Shown: positions 46,901 to 57,668, numbered from the stretch's first letter. The stretch: 64,000 bases of DNA from Antrihabitans cavernicola (GCF_008297975.1 NZ_VLNY01000012.1:1-64000); one strand, 5' to 3'. The notes: generated by a model from the letters alone, not told the origin. Program-made: numbers and translations.

Positions 46901-47542
46901 ATGACGAACGCGAAGAAGTCCGTTGCGCTGCTCGATTACGGCTCCGGGAACCTGCATTCCGCGAAACGCGCATTAGCGCGGACCGGCGCCGACGTCGAGG
47001 TGACGTCGGATCCCAAGATCGCGCTCGCTGCCGACGGCCTTGTTGTTCCGGGCGTCGGCGCCTACGCCGCCTGCATGGCGGGACTACTCGAGGTGAAGGG
47101 CGACCGCATCATCGGGCAACGGCTCGCGGGTGCACGACCCGTCCTCGGCATCTGCGTCGGTATGCAGATCTTGTTCGAGCGCGGCGTCGAGTTCGGAGTC
47201 GAGACCACCGGCTGCGGCGAGTGGCCTGGCACGGTCGACCGTCTCGATGCCCCCGTGTTGCCGCACATGGGGTGGAACACCGTGGCAGCACCGTCCGACA
47301 GCGCGTTGTTCGCAGGGACCGACGCCGACACGCGCTACTACTTCGTCCACTCCTACGCAGCGCAGACCTGGGAGTTGGAGTCCGACGGGACTTTCGCGGC
47401 CCCGAAGTTGACCTGGGCGCAGCACGGTGGAAAATTCCTCGCGGCCGTGGAAAACGGGCCGTTGTGGGCTACCCAATTTCACCCGGAAAAGTCCGGCGAT
47501 GCGGGTGCGGTGTTGTTGGAGAACTGGGTGAACAGCTTGTGA
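46901..47542 (+). CDS. hisH: imidazole glycerol phosphate synthase, glutaminase subunit
   Basis: A 213-residue class I glutamine amidotransferase delivering ammonia to HisF. Nucleophile C85 in [12 protein letters not shown], oxyanion region GVGAYAACM, and the His/Glu pair in TQFHPEKSG near 195. The stop overlaps the GTG of a small membrane protein by four bases. Confidence 0.95.
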   Translation: MTNAKKSVALLDYGSGNLHSAKRALARTGADVEVTSDPKIALAADGLVVPGVGAYAACMAGLLEVKGDRIIGQRLAGARPVLGICVGMQILFERGVEFGVETTGCGEWPGTVDRLDAPVLPHMGWNTVAAPSDSALFAGTDADTRYYFVHSYAAQTWELESDGTFAAPKLTWAQHGGKFLAAVENGPLWATQFHPEKSGDAGAVLLENWVNSL

Positions 47543-47805
47543 AGAACCCCGATGGCAGTCCCGGATTCTCGTACGCGAGGCTTGCTTTCCTCTCGATCGG
47601 CGCGGCGACGCTGGTGTTGGTGCTCACCACCGTGCTGGTGTCCGTCATCCAGCCGGGTCCTGATCTCGGTCTCACGATCGCGCTGCTCGGCGTGTTCGGT
47701 GCGATCGCCGCCATGGGTTTCGTGGCCACGCGGATAACCAACAGAGCATTCGCCGACGTCGAGCCGAACAAGCCCGATAGCGGTGACGGACCTGCGACGC
47801 AGTAG
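47539..47805 (+). CDS. small membrane protein between hisH and hisA
   Basis: An 88-residue protein with two membrane helices (about 12-37 and 43-66) and an acidic tail ending GDGPATQ. GTG start overlaps the hisH stop (GTGA), so it is co-translated. No family recognised; similar small proteins occur at this place in corynebacterial and rhodococcal his operons. Confidence 0.7.
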   Translation: MKNPDGSPGFSYARLAFLSIGAATLVLVLTTVLVSVIQPGPDLGLTIALLGVFGAIAAMGFVATRITNRAFADVEPNKPDSGDGPATQ

Positions 47806-47816
47806 CATTCACCCAC

Positions 47817-48551
47817 GTGAGCCTGGTTCTTTTACCCGCTGTGGATGTTGCCGACGGTGAGGCTGTTCGCCTCGTTCAGGGAGAGGCCGGTAGCGAAACC
47901 AACTACGGGTCGCCCCGCGACGCAGCTCTTGCGTGGCAGAACGACGGCGCCGAGTGGGTGCATCTCGTCGACCTGGACGCGGCATTCGGTCGCGGATCCA
48001 ACCGCGATCTTCTTGCCGATGTGGTCCGTGAACTCGACGTGAAGGTCGAGCTGTCCGGCGGCATTCGCGACAACGACTCCTTGGTCGCCGCGCTCGCGAC
48101 CGGCTGCGCCCGGGTGAATCTCGGCACGGCCGCGATCGAGGACCCGGAGTGGTGCGCACGCGCGATCGGCGAGCACGGCGACCGCATCGCGGTGGGCCTG
48201 GACGTGAAGCTGATCGACGGCGAGTGGCGTTTGCGTGGTCGCGGCTGGGTCAGCGACGGCGGTGACCTCTGGGAGGTCCTCGAGCGCCTGGATCGGGATG
48301 GCTGCTCGCGCTACGTGGTGACCGACGTCGGCAAGGACGGCACGTTGACCGGCCCCAACCTCGAACTCCTCCGCCAGGTCTGTGCGGCCACCGACGCGCC
48401 CGTCATTGCGTCCGGTGGTGTGTCGACCCTGGACGACCTGCGCGCTATCGCCGGTTTGGTCGACGAGGGCGTCGAGGGATCGATCGTCGGTAAAGCGCTC
48501 TATGCGGGCCGGTTCACTCTGCCGGATGCCCTCGCCGCGGTTTCGGGCTGA
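47817..48551 (+). CDS. priA: phosphoribosyl isomerase A (HisA/TrpF bifunctional)
   Basis: A 244-residue TIM barrel. N-terminal [49 protein letters not shown] (second catalytic Asp) and [12 protein letters not shown] match HisA. In actinobacteria this protein (PriA) isomerises both ProFAR for histidine and PRA for tryptophan. The trp cluster 5 kb downstream has no trpF, which fits the dual role. Confidence 0.92.
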   Translation: MSLVLLPAVDVADGEAVRLVQGEAGSETNYGSPRDAALAWQNDGAEWVHLVDLDAAFGRGSNRDLLADVVRELDVKVELSGGIRDNDSLVAALATGCARVNLGTAAIEDPEWCARAIGEHGDRIAVGLDVKLIDGEWRLRGRGWVSDGGDLWEVLERLDRDGCSRYVVTDVGKDGTLTGPNLELLRQVCAATDAPVIASGGVSTLDDLRAIAGLVDEGVEGSIVGKALYAGRFTLPDALAAVSG

Positions 48552-48557
48552 GACCGC

Positions 48558-49376
48558 ATGGCACTCACTCAGGATCCCGCGCAACTGCTGGCGATCGCGA
48601 GCGAGTTGCTCGATGCGGCGTCCGATCGGTTCGTCGCCGGTCTCGGTGCGCCGAGTGCAGTCGCCAAGGGGCCGACCGACTTCGCGACCGCCGTCGACCT
48701 GGAGTTGGAACGACGTCTGACCGGTGAGCTCGTCGACCGCACCGGCATAGAGGTGCACGGCGAAGAATTCGGCGGACCCGAGTTGGCCACCGGTACCACG
48801 TGGGTGCTCGATCCGATCGACGGCACCTTCAATTACTCGGCGGGCCTGCCGCTGGCGGGCATGCTGTTGGCGCTGGTGGACGAGGGCAGGCCGGTTCTCG
48901 GCCTGACCTGGTTGCCACTGCTTGGCCACCGCTACGCCGCCGGGATCGACGGCCCGCTGTTCGACAACAGTGCGCCTCTTCCACTGCTGGAGCCTGGCAC
49001 CCTTCGCGATTCGATGATCGGTTTCGGGACGTTCAACGTGGCAAGTCGTGGGCGGATCCCGGGACGGTTCCGCATGGAGGTGCTCGGCGAGCTCAGCAAG
49101 GTCTCCGGACGACTGCGCATGACCGGGTCGACGGGTGTGGACCTGGCGTTCACCGCCGCAGGCGTCCTCGGCGGCTCGGTGGTCTTCGGTCATCACCCGT
49201 GGGACAACGCCGCAGGCGTCGCTCAGGTTCGTGCCGCGGGCGGAGTCGTGACCGACCTCGACGGCGAACCGTGGACCATCACGTCGGATTCGGTGCTCGC
49301 GTCCGCGCCCGGCGTGCACGACGAACTGCTAGAGATCATCACCCGAATCAAAGGCGCTGAGGAGGACACACCATGA
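48558..49376 (+). CDS. impA: inositol monophosphatase family protein
   Basis: A 272-residue Mg2+-dependent phosphatase of the IMPase fold. Metal site: GEEFGG, then [14 protein letters not shown]; the second signature is [16 protein letters not shown] and HHPWDNAAG. Placed between priA and hisF as impA is in mycobacteria and corynebacteria. Possible roles are inositol phosphate hydrolysis or histidinol-phosphate hydrolysis (the operon lacks a recognised HisN); the sequence alone does not decide. Overlaps hisF by four bases. Confidence 0.87.
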   Translation: MALTQDPAQLLAIASELLDAASDRFVAGLGAPSAVAKGPTDFATAVDLELERRLTGELVDRTGIEVHGEEFGGPELATGTTWVLDPIDGTFNYSAGLPLAGMLLALVDEGRPVLGLTWLPLLGHRYAAGIDGPLFDNSAPLPLLEPGTLRDSMIGFGTFNVASRGRIPGRFRMEVLGELSKVSGRLRMTGSTGVDLAFTAAGVLGGSVVFGHHPWDNAAGVAQVRAAGGVVTDLDGEPWTITSDSVLASAPGVHDELLEIITRIKGAEEDTP

Positions 49377-50146
49377 CCGTAGCTGTGCGCGTCATCCCGT
49401 GCCTGGACGTCGATGCGGGCCGGGTCGTAAAGGGTGTCAATTTCGAAAACCTGCGTGACGCAGGCGATCCCGTCGAGCTTGCCGCGATCTACGACAAGCA
49501 GGGCGCCGACGAGCTCACCTTCCTCGACGTCACCGCGTCGTCGGGGGAGCGCGCGACCATGCTCGACGTGGTCAGCCGCACTGCCGAGCAGGTGTTCATC
49601 CCGTTGACGGTCGGCGGCGGCGTGCGCAGCGTCGACGACGTCGACCGGCTGCTGCGGGCCGGTGCCGACAAGGTCTCGGTCAACACGGCGGCCATCGCCC
49701 GGCCGGAGCTTCTCCGTGAACTCAGCGAGCGATTCGGATCGCAGTGCATCGTCTTGTCGGTCGATGCGCGCACCGTTCCGGACGGACAGCAGGACACGCC
49801 GTCGGGCTGGGAGGTCACCACCCACGGCGGCAAGCGGGGGACCGGACTCGACGCCGTCGAATGGGCCGTTCGCGGAGCGGAATTGGGCGTCGGCGAGATC
49901 CTGCTGAACTCGATGGACGCCGACGGCACCAAGGCGGGATTCGATCTGCCGATGATCCGCGCTGTTCGTGCCGCCGTGCACGTCCCGGTCATCGCCAGCG
50001 GTGGCGCCGGCACGGTCGACCACTTCGCGCCCGCTGTCGAAGCCGGTGCGGATGCGGTGTTGGCCGCGAGCGTGTTCCACTTCGGCGATCTGAACATTCC
50101 CCAGGTCAAGGACGCAATGCGCGCTCAGGGTATAACGGTGAGATGA
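49373..50146 (+). CDS. hisF: imidazole glycerol phosphate synthase, cyclase subunit
   Basis: A 257-residue TIM barrel partner of HisH. Catalytic Asp in [18 protein letters not shown] (near residue 11) and the second in CIVLSVDAR; phosphate loops LTVGGGVRS and [13 protein letters not shown]. Overlaps impA and hisI by four bases each. Confidence 0.96.
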   Translation: MTVAVRVIPCLDVDAGRVVKGVNFENLRDAGDPVELAAIYDKQGADELTFLDVTASSGERATMLDVVSRTAEQVFIPLTVGGGVRSVDDVDRLLRAGADKVSVNTAAIARPELLRELSERFGSQCIVLSVDARTVPDGQQDTPSGWEVTTHGGKRGTGLDAVEWAVRGAELGVGEILLNSMDADGTKAGFDLPMIRAVRAAVHVPVIASGGAGTVDHFAPAVEAGADAVLAASVFHFGDLNIPQVKDAMRAQGITVR

Positions 50147-50487
50147 GTCTCGACCCTGCAATTGCTTCGCGTCTGAAGCGCAACGACGCCGGATTGTTCA
50201 GCGCCGTCGCCCAGGAGCGCGCTACCGGCGATGTGCTGATGGTCGCCTGGATGGACGACGAAGCACTCGCCCGCACCCTCGAAACCCGCAGAGGCACTTA
50301 CTATTCGCGCTCGCGCCAGCAGTACTGGGTGAAGGGCGAGACGTCCGGCCACACACAGTATGTGCACGAGGTTCGTCTCGACTGTGACGGCGACTCGGTG
50401 CTGTTGGTTGTCGATCAAGAGGGCGCGGCCTGCCACACCGGCACGCACACCTGCTTCGATGCGGATGTCCTGCTCCCCGCCGAGTGA
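50143..50487 (+). CDS. hisI: phosphoribosyl-AMP cyclohydrolase
   Basis: A 114-residue monofunctional HisI opening the adenine ring of [31 protein letters not shown], and Zn-binding cysteines in [16 protein letters not shown] then [10 protein letters not shown]. No HisE domain follows; hisE must lie elsewhere, as in mycobacteria. Last his gene of the operon. Confidence 0.95.
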   Translation: MSLDPAIASRLKRNDAGLFSAVAQERATGDVLMVAWMDDEALARTLETRRGTYYSRSRQQYWVKGETSGHTQYVHEVRLDCDGDSVLLVVDQEGAACHTGTHTCFDADVLLPAE

Positions 50488-50552
50488 GTCGATGGTCCCC
50501 TCACGACGTCTAGGCGCACGCGGGGTCCCCCGGCTCGGGCAGAATTGCCGCC

Positions 50553-50732
50553 ATGCCACTCATTCAGATCAGCCAGACGCCAGGATTGTCCGCCGAACAG
50601 AAGCGGGCGACCATCGACTCGGTCACCAAGGCCTACGCCGAGGCGACGGGTAAGGATCCGAAATCGGTGTGGGTGACGATCACCGAGGTTCCTCGGGAGC
50701 ACTGGGGGGTCGGCGGGACTCCGCTGGGGTGA
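50553..50732 (+). CDS. 4-oxalocrotonate tautomerase family protein
   Basis: A 59-residue tautomerase: MPLIQISQTPGLSAEQKRAT puts the catalytic proline at position 2 (P1 after Met removal), with TKAYAEATGKDPKSVWVTITEV following the family pattern. Substrate unknown. Its last 53 bases overlap the 3' end of the convergent marR gene. Confidence 0.85.
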   Translation: MPLIQISQTPGLSAEQKRATIDSVTKAYAEATGKDPKSVWVTITEVPREHWGVGGTPLG

Positions 50733-51180
50733 TGGTGCGATCCAGCTGATCGATCATGGCTTCGCCCAACGGAATCAGCTGCGCTACCTGGGCGTCGTCG
50801 AGTCCGTCGAACAGCAACGTACGCACGGTGTCGACGTGCCCGGGCGCGGCGTCGACCAGCTTGGCATGGCCGGCATCGGTCAGCACCGCAGTCGATCCGC
50901 GTGTGCCTGTGATCGTGATCCGCTCTACCAAGCCGCGCTTCTCGAGTTTTCCGACGACGTGAGAGAGCCGGGAAAGCGACGCGTTCGCGCGCTCGGCCAA
51001 CTCGCTGTGGCGAAGTCGGCGTTCGGGTGCTTCGGACAGCACGGCGAGGACGAAGTACTCGAAATGGGTGATGTCGCTGTCGCGCTGCAGTTGGGTGTCC
51101 AGAGCGGCGGGCAAGCGCATCGACAGAGCGATGATCGCTCGCCAGGCTCGTTGTTGCTCGGGTTTCAGCCAGTCGGTCAT
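50680..51180 (-). CDS. MarR-family transcriptional regulator
   Basis: A 166-residue winged-helix regulator; ITHFEYFVLAVLSEAPERRLRHSELAERANASLSRLSHVVGKLEKRGLVER (about 38-90, read in order) is the MarR core, followed by the wing ITITGTRGSTAVLTDAG. It diverges from an extradiol-dioxygenase-like gene; a perfect palindrome lies between them. This is the arrangement of aromatic- or quinone-sensing repressors such as MhqR. Confidence 0.9.
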   Translation of the reverse strand: MTDWLKPEQQRAWRAIIALSMRLPAALDTQLQRDSDITHFEYFVLAVLSEAPERRLRHSELAERANASLSRLSHVVGKLEKRGLVERITITGTRGSTAVLTDAGHAKLVDAAPGHVDTVRTLLFDGLDDAQVAQLIPLGEAMIDQLDRTITPAESRRPPSAPEEPR

Positions 51181-51228
51181 CGGTTCCCCACGGAATAATT
51201 GTGCGTCATCGGTGTTTCATCGTACGAT

Positions 51229-51244
51229 ACTTGAAGCTTCAAGT
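51229..51244. promoter_or_regulatory. MarR-type operator palindrome
   Basis: ACTTGAAGCTTCAAGT is a perfect 16-base palindrome between marR and the dioxygenase gene, just after a TACGAT hexamer (51223-51228) and before the AGGAG ribosome site of the dioxygenase gene. Confidence 0.7.
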
Positions 51245-51255
51245 TAGGAGATATC

Positions 51256-52029
51256 GTGACGATCCCTGCTCTCTACCTCAGCCACGGTGCACCGCCGTTG
51301 GTCGACGACGCCACCTGGGTGGCGCAACTCGGCGCCTGGGCCGAGGACTTGCCGAAGCCCACCGCGATCCTCGTGGTCTCGGCACACTGGGAGTCGGCAC
51401 CGTTGACGATCGGGTCGACCACCACCGGCACCCCTCTCACCTACGATTTCGGCGGTTTCGCGCCCAAGTACTACCAGGTCACCTATCGCTCGCCCGGCGC
51501 ACCCGAGTTGGCCCGTCAGGTCGCCGCCCTGATGCCCGACGGCGAATCCGTTGCGCACCAAGGCAATCGCGGACTCGACCATGGCGCGTACGTGCCGCTG
51601 ACGGTCATGTATCCCGACGCCGACATCCCCGTGTTGCAGATATCGATGCCGACGCTCGACCCGGAACGATTGCTGCAACTCGGGCAACGTCTGCGACCGT
51701 TGCGCGAGCAGGGCGTCTTGATCGTCGGATCCGGATTCACCACCCACGGACTGCCGTTCCTGCGCGACCCGTCGCCGCAAGCTGTTGCGCCGGGCTGGTC
51801 GGCCGAATTCGACGCGTGGGCAGCGGAACGATTCGCCGCAGGCGACCTGGACGCCCTGATCGACTTTCGATCGAAGGCGCCGGGCATGCCGTACGCGCAC
51901 CCCACCATCGAGCATTTCGCGCCGTTGTTCGTCACGCTGGGCGCATCCAGCGATCCGGAGCAAACGCCGCAACAGGTGATCGACGGGTTCTGGATGGGGC
52001 TGTCGAAGCGTTCGATCCAGGTGGTCTGA
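51256..52029 (+). CDS. DODA/LigB-type ring-cleavage dioxygenase family protein
   Basis: A 257-residue class III extradiol dioxygenase-like protein (4,5-DOPA dioxygenase/YgiD type). Metal-ligand regions: LYLSHGAPPLVDD (His near 10), VVSAHWESAP (His near 45), GLDHGAYVPL (about 110) and SGFTTHGL (about 160). GTG start with AGGAG upstream. Divergent from marR with a palindrome between, so probably induced by aromatic or quinone compounds. True substrate unknown. Confidence 0.88.
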   Translation: MTIPALYLSHGAPPLVDDATWVAQLGAWAEDLPKPTAILVVSAHWESAPLTIGSTTTGTPLTYDFGGFAPKYYQVTYRSPGAPELARQVAALMPDGESVAHQGNRGLDHGAYVPLTVMYPDADIPVLQISMPTLDPERLLQLGQRLRPLREQGVLIVGSGFTTHGLPFLRDPSPQAVAPGWSAEFDAWAAERFAAGDLDALIDFRSKAPGMPYAHPTIEHFAPLFVTLGASSDPEQTPQQVIDGFWMGLSKRSIQVV

Positions 52030-52037
52030 GAGCGGGG

Positions 52038-52652
52038 TCAGAGGTTGGTGCGCGAGTCCAGGTCGTGGTCGCGCGCAGCCTCCTGCACCCGTTCCCGTTC
52101 CAGTTCGCGTTCTTGCTCGGCGTTGCGCGCTTTCTTCAGCTGACTTCCTCGACGCTTGTACTTCGCGACAAGGAAGGCGATACCGAGAAAGATAAGTGCG
52201 GCCACGATGGCGGCGATGAGGGATGCCCCGCGGAATCCGGGAGCGTCGACGTCCATGATTCGCTCGCCTGCGTGCGCGGCATCGTTGTTGCCGAGTACCA
52301 CGACGAGGGTCATCAGATTCGGAACTGCAGCCGCCAGCGCGAGAAGGGCCGCGAGCCCCGCAATGACCTTTCCGCCACGCTTGCGGAACACCAAGCCCGC
52401 GACCAGGAGCAGCAGCAGCGGGATCAGAGTCGATGCCCCACCCCAGATGGAACCCCAGGCGATGCCCTTGGCGAAGCTGCCGTCGGACATTCTGCCCGCC
52501 CGCTGCGCCCACCACCGTGGAATGAATGCGGCAAGGATGAAGTAGGTGATGACAAGAATCACGACGATGATCGCGATTGCGATCAATCGCTTGAGCCAGC
52601 TCGCCATCCCAGCTTTGACTGTTGTTGCGCGATCTTCGCTGTGCAGTGTCAT
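52038..52652 (-). CDS. hypothetical membrane protein (permease-like)
   Basis: A 204-residue protein with about four membrane helices (about 22-44, 65-90, 95-120, 145-165) and a highly charged coiled C-terminal tail rich in Arg/Glu (KKARNAEQERELERERVQ). No family named with confidence; similar actinobacterial proteins are called permeases without evidence. Converges on the dioxygenase gene with an eight-base gap and is followed upstream by the peroxiredoxin in the same direction. Confidence 0.7.
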   Translation of the reverse strand: MTLHSEDRATTVKAGMASWLKRLIAIAIIVVILVITYFILAAFIPRWWAQRAGRMSDGSFAKGIAWGSIWGGASTLIPLLLLLVAGLVFRKRGGKVIAGLAALLALAAAVPNLMTLVVVLGNNDAAHAGERIMDVDAPGFRGASLIAAIVAALIFLGIAFLVAKYKRRGSQLKKARNAEQERELERERVQEAARDHDLDSRTNL

Positions 52653-52661
52653 GAAAGTAGT

Positions 52662-53129
52662 TTACGGGGAAGTGCTCCGGTTATTCAGGAATTCCAATGC
52701 CTGGTCGGCGTGCGCGTCGGCCTTGAATTCGCTTGCAATAACTCTCAATATGCTTCGGTCCGTATCGATGACGAAGGTCTGACGCTTTACGGGCGCCAAT
52801 TTGCCCAACAATCCGCGCTTCACACCGAACTGCTCGGCGACCGTGCCGCCGACGTCGGAGAGTAGTGGGTAGTCGAAACCCTGCTTGCCGGCGAAGCCCG
52901 CCTGGGTGTCCACGGAGTCGGTGCTGATTCCGACCCGACTTGCCCCTGCGCTTGCGAACTCGCTTGCCAAATCGCGGAAGTGGCACGCTTCCGCCGTGCA
53001 GACCGGCGTATTCGCGCCGGGGTAGAAGAACAGCACTACGGGACCGTCGGCCAGCAGATCGTCGAGCGACCGCACCGTCCCGGTCTGATCGGGAAGTTCG
53101 AACTGGGGAGCGCGATCGCCTGCTTTCAT
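52662..53129 (-). CDS. bcp: thioredoxin-dependent peroxiredoxin (Bcp/PrxQ)
   Basis: A 155-residue peroxiredoxin reducing H2O2 and organic hydroperoxides. Start MKAGDRAPQFELPDQTG; the active site FFYPGANTPVCTAEACHFRD has the peroxidatic Cys and a resolving Cys five residues later, the PrxQ alpha-helix type. It diverges from trpE, as bcpB (Rv1608c) does in M. tuberculosis. Confidence 0.93.
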   Translation of the reverse strand: MKAGDRAPQFELPDQTGTVRSLDDLLADGPVVLFFYPGANTPVCTAEACHFRDLASEFASAGASRVGISTDSVDTQAGFAGKQGFDYPLLSDVGGTVAEQFGVKRGLLGKLAPVKRQTFVIDTDRSILRVIASEFKADAHADQALEFLNNRSTSP

Positions 53130-53173
53130 AGCTTCGGACACTACCGGTGAAACGTGAACGACCGTGCGGCTGG

Positions 53174-53179
53174 GATGAT
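53174..53179 (+). promoter_or_regulatory. -10 candidate for trpE (leaderless type)
   Basis: GATGAT seven bases before the ATG at 53187. The gap to the divergent bcp gene leaves no room for a trp leader peptide and attenuator. Confidence 0.35.
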
Positions 53180-53186
53180 GGTCCGC

Positions 53187-54749
53187 ATGCACGGAGAGTC
53201 CACGACGATTCCAACCGCCCCGGCGGGCGATTCGACGACCACGCGCGAGCAGTTTCGCTTGCTCGCTGCCGAGCATCGTGTTGTCCCTGTCACCCGAAAA
53301 GTATTGGCAGATTCGGAAACACCGTTGTCCGCGTACCGCAAGCTCGGTGCCGATCGGGCCGGAACCTTTCTGTTCGAGTCCGCTGAAAACGGTCGATCGT
53401 GGTCGCGGTGGTCGTTCATCGGCGCGGGTAGTCCGGCAGCCCTGACTGTCGTGGACGGCGAAGCTTCGTGGCTGGGCGCGACACCCGCCGATGCGCCGTC
53501 CGGCGGAAATCCGCTCGATGCCCTCCGTGAGACGCTGCGACTGTTACGCACCGAGCGGATGGCGGGCTTGCCGCCGCTGACGGGTGGCATGGTCGGCTAC
53601 CTCGGCTACGACGCCGTCCGTCGCATCGAACGCTTGCCGAACAACGCCGTCGACGACTTGCACGTTCCGGAAATGGTGATGCTGCTGGCGACCGATCTGG
53701 CCGCCTTCGACCATCACGAAGGCGCCATTACGCTGATCGCCAATGCCGTCAACTGGAACGGCAACGACGAACGTGTCGACGAGGCGTACGACGACGCCGT
53801 CGCACGACTGGACCGGATGACCGCAGATCTGGGCGCACCGGCGGCATCGACGGTGTCCACCTTCGATCGACCGAAGCCCGATTACCGCAGACAGCGCACA
53901 ACCGAGGAATTCGGTGTCGACGTGCGGAGGCTGGTGAGGGAGATCGAGGCAGGCGAGGCGTTTCAGGTCGTCTTGTCGCAGCGCTTCGAGATGGACTTCG
54001 ACGCGGCCCCGATCGACCTGTACCGAATGCTGCGCGCGTCGAATCCCAGCCCGTACATGTACCTGCTGCACGTGCCGAACAGCGAAGGCGGGACAGCGTT
54101 TTCGATCGTCGGGTCGAGTCCCGAGGCATTGGTGTCCGTCAGCGACGGCGTTGCGACAACGCACCCGATCGCGGGCACGCGGTGGCGCGGTGCGACCGAC
54201 GAGGACGACATTCTCCTGGCCAAAGATTTGCTCGCCGACGAGAAGGAGAACGCCGAGCATCTGATGCTCGTGGATCTCGGGCGCAACGATCTTGGGCGTG
54301 TCTGTAAACCGGGGACCGTCAAGGTGAGCGACTATCGCCACATCGAGCGCTACAGCCATGTGATGCATCTGGTCTCGACCGTGTCGGGTCACCTCGCCGA
54401 CGGAAAGCAGGCTCTCGACGCCGTCGCCGCGTGCTTTCCCGCCGGAACGCTGTCGGGGGCCCCGAAGGTTCGTGCAATGGAATTGATCGACGAATTGGAA
54501 CCGACTCGGCGCGGCATCTACGGGGGCATCATCGGTTACCTCGACTTCGCGGGCGACGCGGATACCGCGATCACCATCCGAACGGCGTTGGTCAAAGACG
54601 GCATCGCATACGTGCAAGCCGGCGCGGGCATCGTCGCCGATTCTGATCCGGAGTACGAGGACACCGAGGCGCAGAACAAGGCGATGGCAGTACTGAGCGC
54701 GATCGCGGCAGCAGCGACGGTGCGAGCCTATGGCGGTGCCGAGAAGTGA
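53187..54749 (+). CDS. trpE: anthranilate synthase component I
   Basis: A 520-residue chorismate-using enzyme. The N-terminal region [24 protein letters not shown] then [12 protein letters not shown] (tryptophan feedback site region) and the C-terminal catalytic domain with [36 protein letters not shown] and [11 protein letters not shown] are clear. ATG 53187 gives the family length; GTG 53154 or ATG 53175 would add 11 or 4 residues. trpG is not in the cluster. First gene of trpE-TIGR02234-trpCBA. Confidence 0.94.
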   Translation: MHGESTTIPTAPAGDSTTTREQFRLLAAEHRVVPVTRKVLADSETPLSAYRKLGADRAGTFLFESAENGRSWSRWSFIGAGSPAALTVVDGEASWLGATPADAPSGGNPLDALRETLRLLRTERMAGLPPLTGGMVGYLGYDAVRRIERLPNNAVDDLHVPEMVMLLATDLAAFDHHEGAITLIANAVNWNGNDERVDEAYDDAVARLDRMTADLGAPAASTVSTFDRPKPDYRRQRTTEEFGVDVRRLVREIEAGEAFQVVLSQRFEMDFDAAPIDLYRMLRASNPSPYMYLLHVPNSEGGTAFSIVGSSPEALVSVSDGVATTHPIAGTRWRGATDEDDILLAKDLLADEKENAEHLMLVDLGRNDLGRVCKPGTVKVSDYRHIERYSHVMHLVSTVSGHLADGKQALDAVAACFPAGTLSGAPKVRAMELIDELEPTRRGIYGGIIGYLDFAGDADTAITIRTALVKDGIAYVQAGAGIVADSDPEYEDTEAQNKAMAVLSAIAAAATVRAYGGAEK

Positions 54750-55420
54750 CGGCCGCTCCCGTGCCGGACAAATCTTTGCCGACCAGGCGCAGCCCCGTTC
54801 CCGCGGTCGTCCTGATCGTGGCGGCGGCCGCGTGCCTGTGGGGCTCGTCGCGGCTGACGTGGGTTCGGGTGCATTCGTCGGACGGGCTGGGGGAGGCCAA
54901 GACCGACTCGCTGCTCGGTAGTACCTGGGTTGCGGTGCTGACGCCGTTGGCGTTGACGTTGGTTGCCGCGATCGCCGCACTGTTCGCATTGCGAGGTCGC
55001 CTGCGGCAGGTGCTCGGTGTGGTAATCGCGTTGGTCGCAGCTGCCTGCGCGGTGCCCGCACTGGCGTTGCTCATCGGGGCCACGACGGACGAGCGCGCCA
55101 AGCAATTGGCCGAGCTGCCCGGAAGGTCGACTGTGACCAGCGTCGATACCTTCGCATTTCCGCCGGCGCTGGCCCTTGTGGGTGCGATCGCGGCCTTTCT
55201 TGCCAGCCTGCTTCTGGTACGACGGCAAACCGCTGGTCCGGCGATGTCGTCGAAGTACGACAATCCCGCCGCCCGCCGTGCCGATGTTGCGCGGCAAATC
55301 GCCGACGACGGCGACGACAAGCCGGGCGAACAGCCATCCGAACGCGTGCTGTGGGATGCCCTCGACGCGGGCGAAGATCCTACCGCTGGAGGCGATGGTG
55401 AGGCAGGTACCCGGCGATAG
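54746..55420 (+). CDS. Trp biosynthesis-associated membrane protein (TIGR02234)
   Basis: A 224-residue protein with four membrane helices (about 20-38, 60-82, 88-110, 140-160) and an acidic C-terminal tail containing [12 protein letters not shown]. The family is found only in actinobacterial trp operons between trpE and trpC; its role is unknown. GTG start overlaps the trpE stop (GTGA). Confidence 0.86.
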   Translation: MTAAPVPDKSLPTRRSPVPAVVLIVAAAACLWGSSRLTWVRVHSSDGLGEAKTDSLLGSTWVAVLTPLALTLVAAIAALFALRGRLRQVLGVVIALVAAACAVPALALLIGATTDERAKQLAELPGRSTVTSVDTFAFPPALALVGAIAAFLASLLLVRRQTAGPAMSSKYDNPAARRADVARQIADDGDDKPGEQPSERVLWDALDAGEDPTAGGDGEAGTRR

Positions 55421-55502
55421 TCGCGGACCGGTAGCCATCTATTCTGGATGACAAGCAACACACTCGCCGTGATACACGACACCCAGAAAGGACTCGGGCC
55501 AC

Positions 55503-56312
55503 ATGACTGTTCTCGACTCGATTCTCGACGGGGTACGTGCCGACGTCGCTGTGCGCGAAGCGGCCCTGGACTTCGCGGCGATCAAGGCAGCCGCAGCTGC
55601 CGCCCCCACTGCCCTCGACGCCATGGCCGCGCTGCGCGAGCCGGGCATCGGGGTTATCGCGGAAGTCAAGCGTGCGAGCCCATCCAAGGGTGCGCTCGCG
55701 GAGATCGCCGATCCGGCAGAGCTCGCCCTCGCCTACGAGGACGGCGGTGCGCGAATCATCAGCGTGCTGACCGAAGGACGACGTTTCCACGGCTCGCTCG
55801 ACGATCTCGACGCGGTGCGCAAGGCAGTCGGTATTCCGGTGCTGCGCAAGGACTTTGTTGTCGGCCCGTACCAGATTCACGAGGCTCGCGCACATGGTGC
55901 CGACGTCATTCTGCTGATCGTTGCGGCGCTCGAGCAGGACGCGCTGGCGTCGTTGCTCGATCGCACCGAATCGCTGGGCATGACCGCGTTGGTCGAGGTT
56001 CACACCGAAGAAGAAGCCGACCGCGCACTCGAAGCAGGCGCCTCTGTGATCGGGGTCAATGCCCGCAACTTGAAGACGCTCGAAGTCGATCGCGACAGTT
56101 TTGCGCGCATCGCACCGGGCCTGCCGAGCGAGGTCATTCGCATCGCCGAGTCGGGTGTGCGTGGAACCGCGGATCTGCTGGCGTACGCAGGCGCGGGAGC
56201 GGACGCTGTGCTGGTCGGCGAGGGCCTCGTGACCAGCGGTGATCCGCGTACCGCTGTTTCAGACCTGGTCACCGCGGGAACGCACCCGTCGTGCCCGAAA
56301 CCGGCGCGCTGA
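55503..56312 (+). CDS. trpC: indole-3-glycerol phosphate synthase
   Basis: A 269-residue TIM barrel closing the indole ring. Signatures: [59 protein letters not shown] and IAESGVRG. Monofunctional; there is no fused TrpF domain. AAAGGA ribosome site. TATTCT (55440-55445) upstream may be an internal promoter. Confidence 0.95.
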   Translation: MTVLDSILDGVRADVAVREAALDFAAIKAAAAAAPTALDAMAALREPGIGVIAEVKRASPSKGALAEIADPAELALAYEDGGARIISVLTEGRRFHGSLDDLDAVRKAVGIPVLRKDFVVGPYQIHEARAHGADVILLIVAALEQDALASLLDRTESLGMTALVEVHTEEEADRALEAGASVIGVNARNLKTLEVDRDSFARIAPGLPSEVIRIAESGVRGTADLLAYAGAGADAVLVGEGLVTSGDPRTAVSDLVTAGTHPSCPKPAR

Positions 56313-56369
56313 CTTCGGGGGAGAAACACTCGCGCCGGTGTCGCATCATTCGAGAGGCAAACTGGACAA

Positions 56370-57668
56370 GTGTCAACAGGCGAAAAACCATCGATTCTCG
56401 ACCTCAAGGGCGCCGGCCTGCCCAAGGCCAGCGCGGCCATAGCTGAACGCAGTACGCACGAGCCTGACATCGGCGGGCATTACGGCGTCTACGGCGGTCG
56501 ACACGTCCCCGAAGCGCTGATGGCAGTGATCGAGGAAGTGACCGCCGAATACGAGAAGGCGCGCAGTGACGATTCGTTCCTGAACGAACTCGACCGGCTG
56601 CAGCGCGACTACACGGGTCGGCCCTCGCCGGTGTTCGAGACGACGCGGCTGAGCGAAGAAGCCGGCGGCGCTCGGATCTTGCTCAAGCGAGAAGACTTGA
56701 ACCACACCGGTTCTCACAAGATCAACAATGTTCTCGGTCAAGTGCTGCTTGCCAAGCGGATGGGCAAGACACGCATCATCGCCGAAACCGGCGCAGGTCA
56801 GCACGGCGTCGCGACCGCGACGGTGTGTGCACTGCTCGGCCTCGAATGCATCATCTACATGGGTGCGGTCGATACCGAACGGCAGGCGCTGAACGTCGCG
56901 CGCATGCGACTGCTGGGCTCCGAGGTGGTGCCGGTGGAGTCCGGATCGCGCACCTTGAAAGACGCCATCAACGAGGCCCTGCGCGACTGGGTTACCAACG
57001 CGCACAACACCTATTACTGCTTCGGTACCGCAGCCGGTCCGCATCCGTTCCCGCTGATCGTGCGCGATCTGCAGCGGATCATCGGCCTCGAGGCGCGGGC
57101 ACAGGTGCTTGCGATGACAGGGCGGCTGCCGGATGCAGTGACGGCCTGTGTCGGCGGAGGGTCCAACGCCATCGGCATCTTCCATCCGTTCATCGACGAC
57201 GCGTCCGTTCGCTTGGTCGGATACGAGGCCGCGGGCGACGGAGTCGAAACCGGAAGGCACGCAGCAACGTTCACTGGCGGCACACCGGGCGCGTTCCAGG
57301 GTGCGTACTCGTATCTGTTGCAGGACGAGGACGGCCAGACCATCGAGTCGCACTCGATCTCGGCAGGTTTGGACTACCCGGGCGTCGGTCCGGAACATGC
57401 GTATCTCAAGGACATCGGTCGGGCCGAGTACTACCCGATCACCGACACTGAAGCGATGGACGCCTTGCTGTTGCTCAGCCGTCGGGAGGGCATCATTCCC
57501 GCGGTCGAATCAGCGCACGCCCTCGCCGGGGCCCTGAAATTGGGTCGCGAAATGGGAACCGGATCGATCATTTTGGTGAACCTGTCCGGTCGTGGCGACA
57601 AGGACATGGACACGGCCGCCAAGTGGTTCGGGCTGATCGAGGACGACGCGGAAGAGGCATCGCAGTGA
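56370..57668 (+). CDS. trpB: tryptophan synthase beta chain
   Basis: A 432-residue PLP enzyme making tryptophan from indole and serine. PLP lysine in [38 protein letters not shown] and the cation site region. N-terminus [18 protein letters not shown] start at 56370; overlaps trpA by four bases. Confidence 0.96.
   Translation: MSTGEKPSILDLKGAGLPKASAAIAERSTHEPDIGGHYGVYGGRHVPEALMAVIEEVTAEYEKARSDDSFLNELDRLQRDYTGRPSPVFETTRLSEEAGGARILLKREDLNHTGSHKINNVLGQVLLAKRMGKTRIIAETGAGQHGVATATVCALLGLECIIYMGAVDTERQALNVARMRLLGSEVVPVESGSRTLKDAINEALRDWVTNAHNTYYCFGTAAGPHPFPLIVRDLQRIIGLEARAQVLAMTGRLPDAVTACVGGGSNAIGIFHPFIDDASVRLVGYEAAGDGVETGRHAATFTGGTPGAFQGAYSYLLQDEDGQTIESHSISAGLDYPGVGPEHAYLKDIGRAEYYPITDTEAMDALLLLSRREGIIPAVESAHALAGALKLGREMGTGSIILVNLSGRGDKDMDTAAKWFGLIEDDAEEASQ

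Noticed and set aside
53130-53186. Tryptophan leader peptide and attenuator before trpE
   Set aside because: Only about 57 bases separate trpE from divergent bcp; no Trp-codon-rich leader or terminator hairpin is visible.
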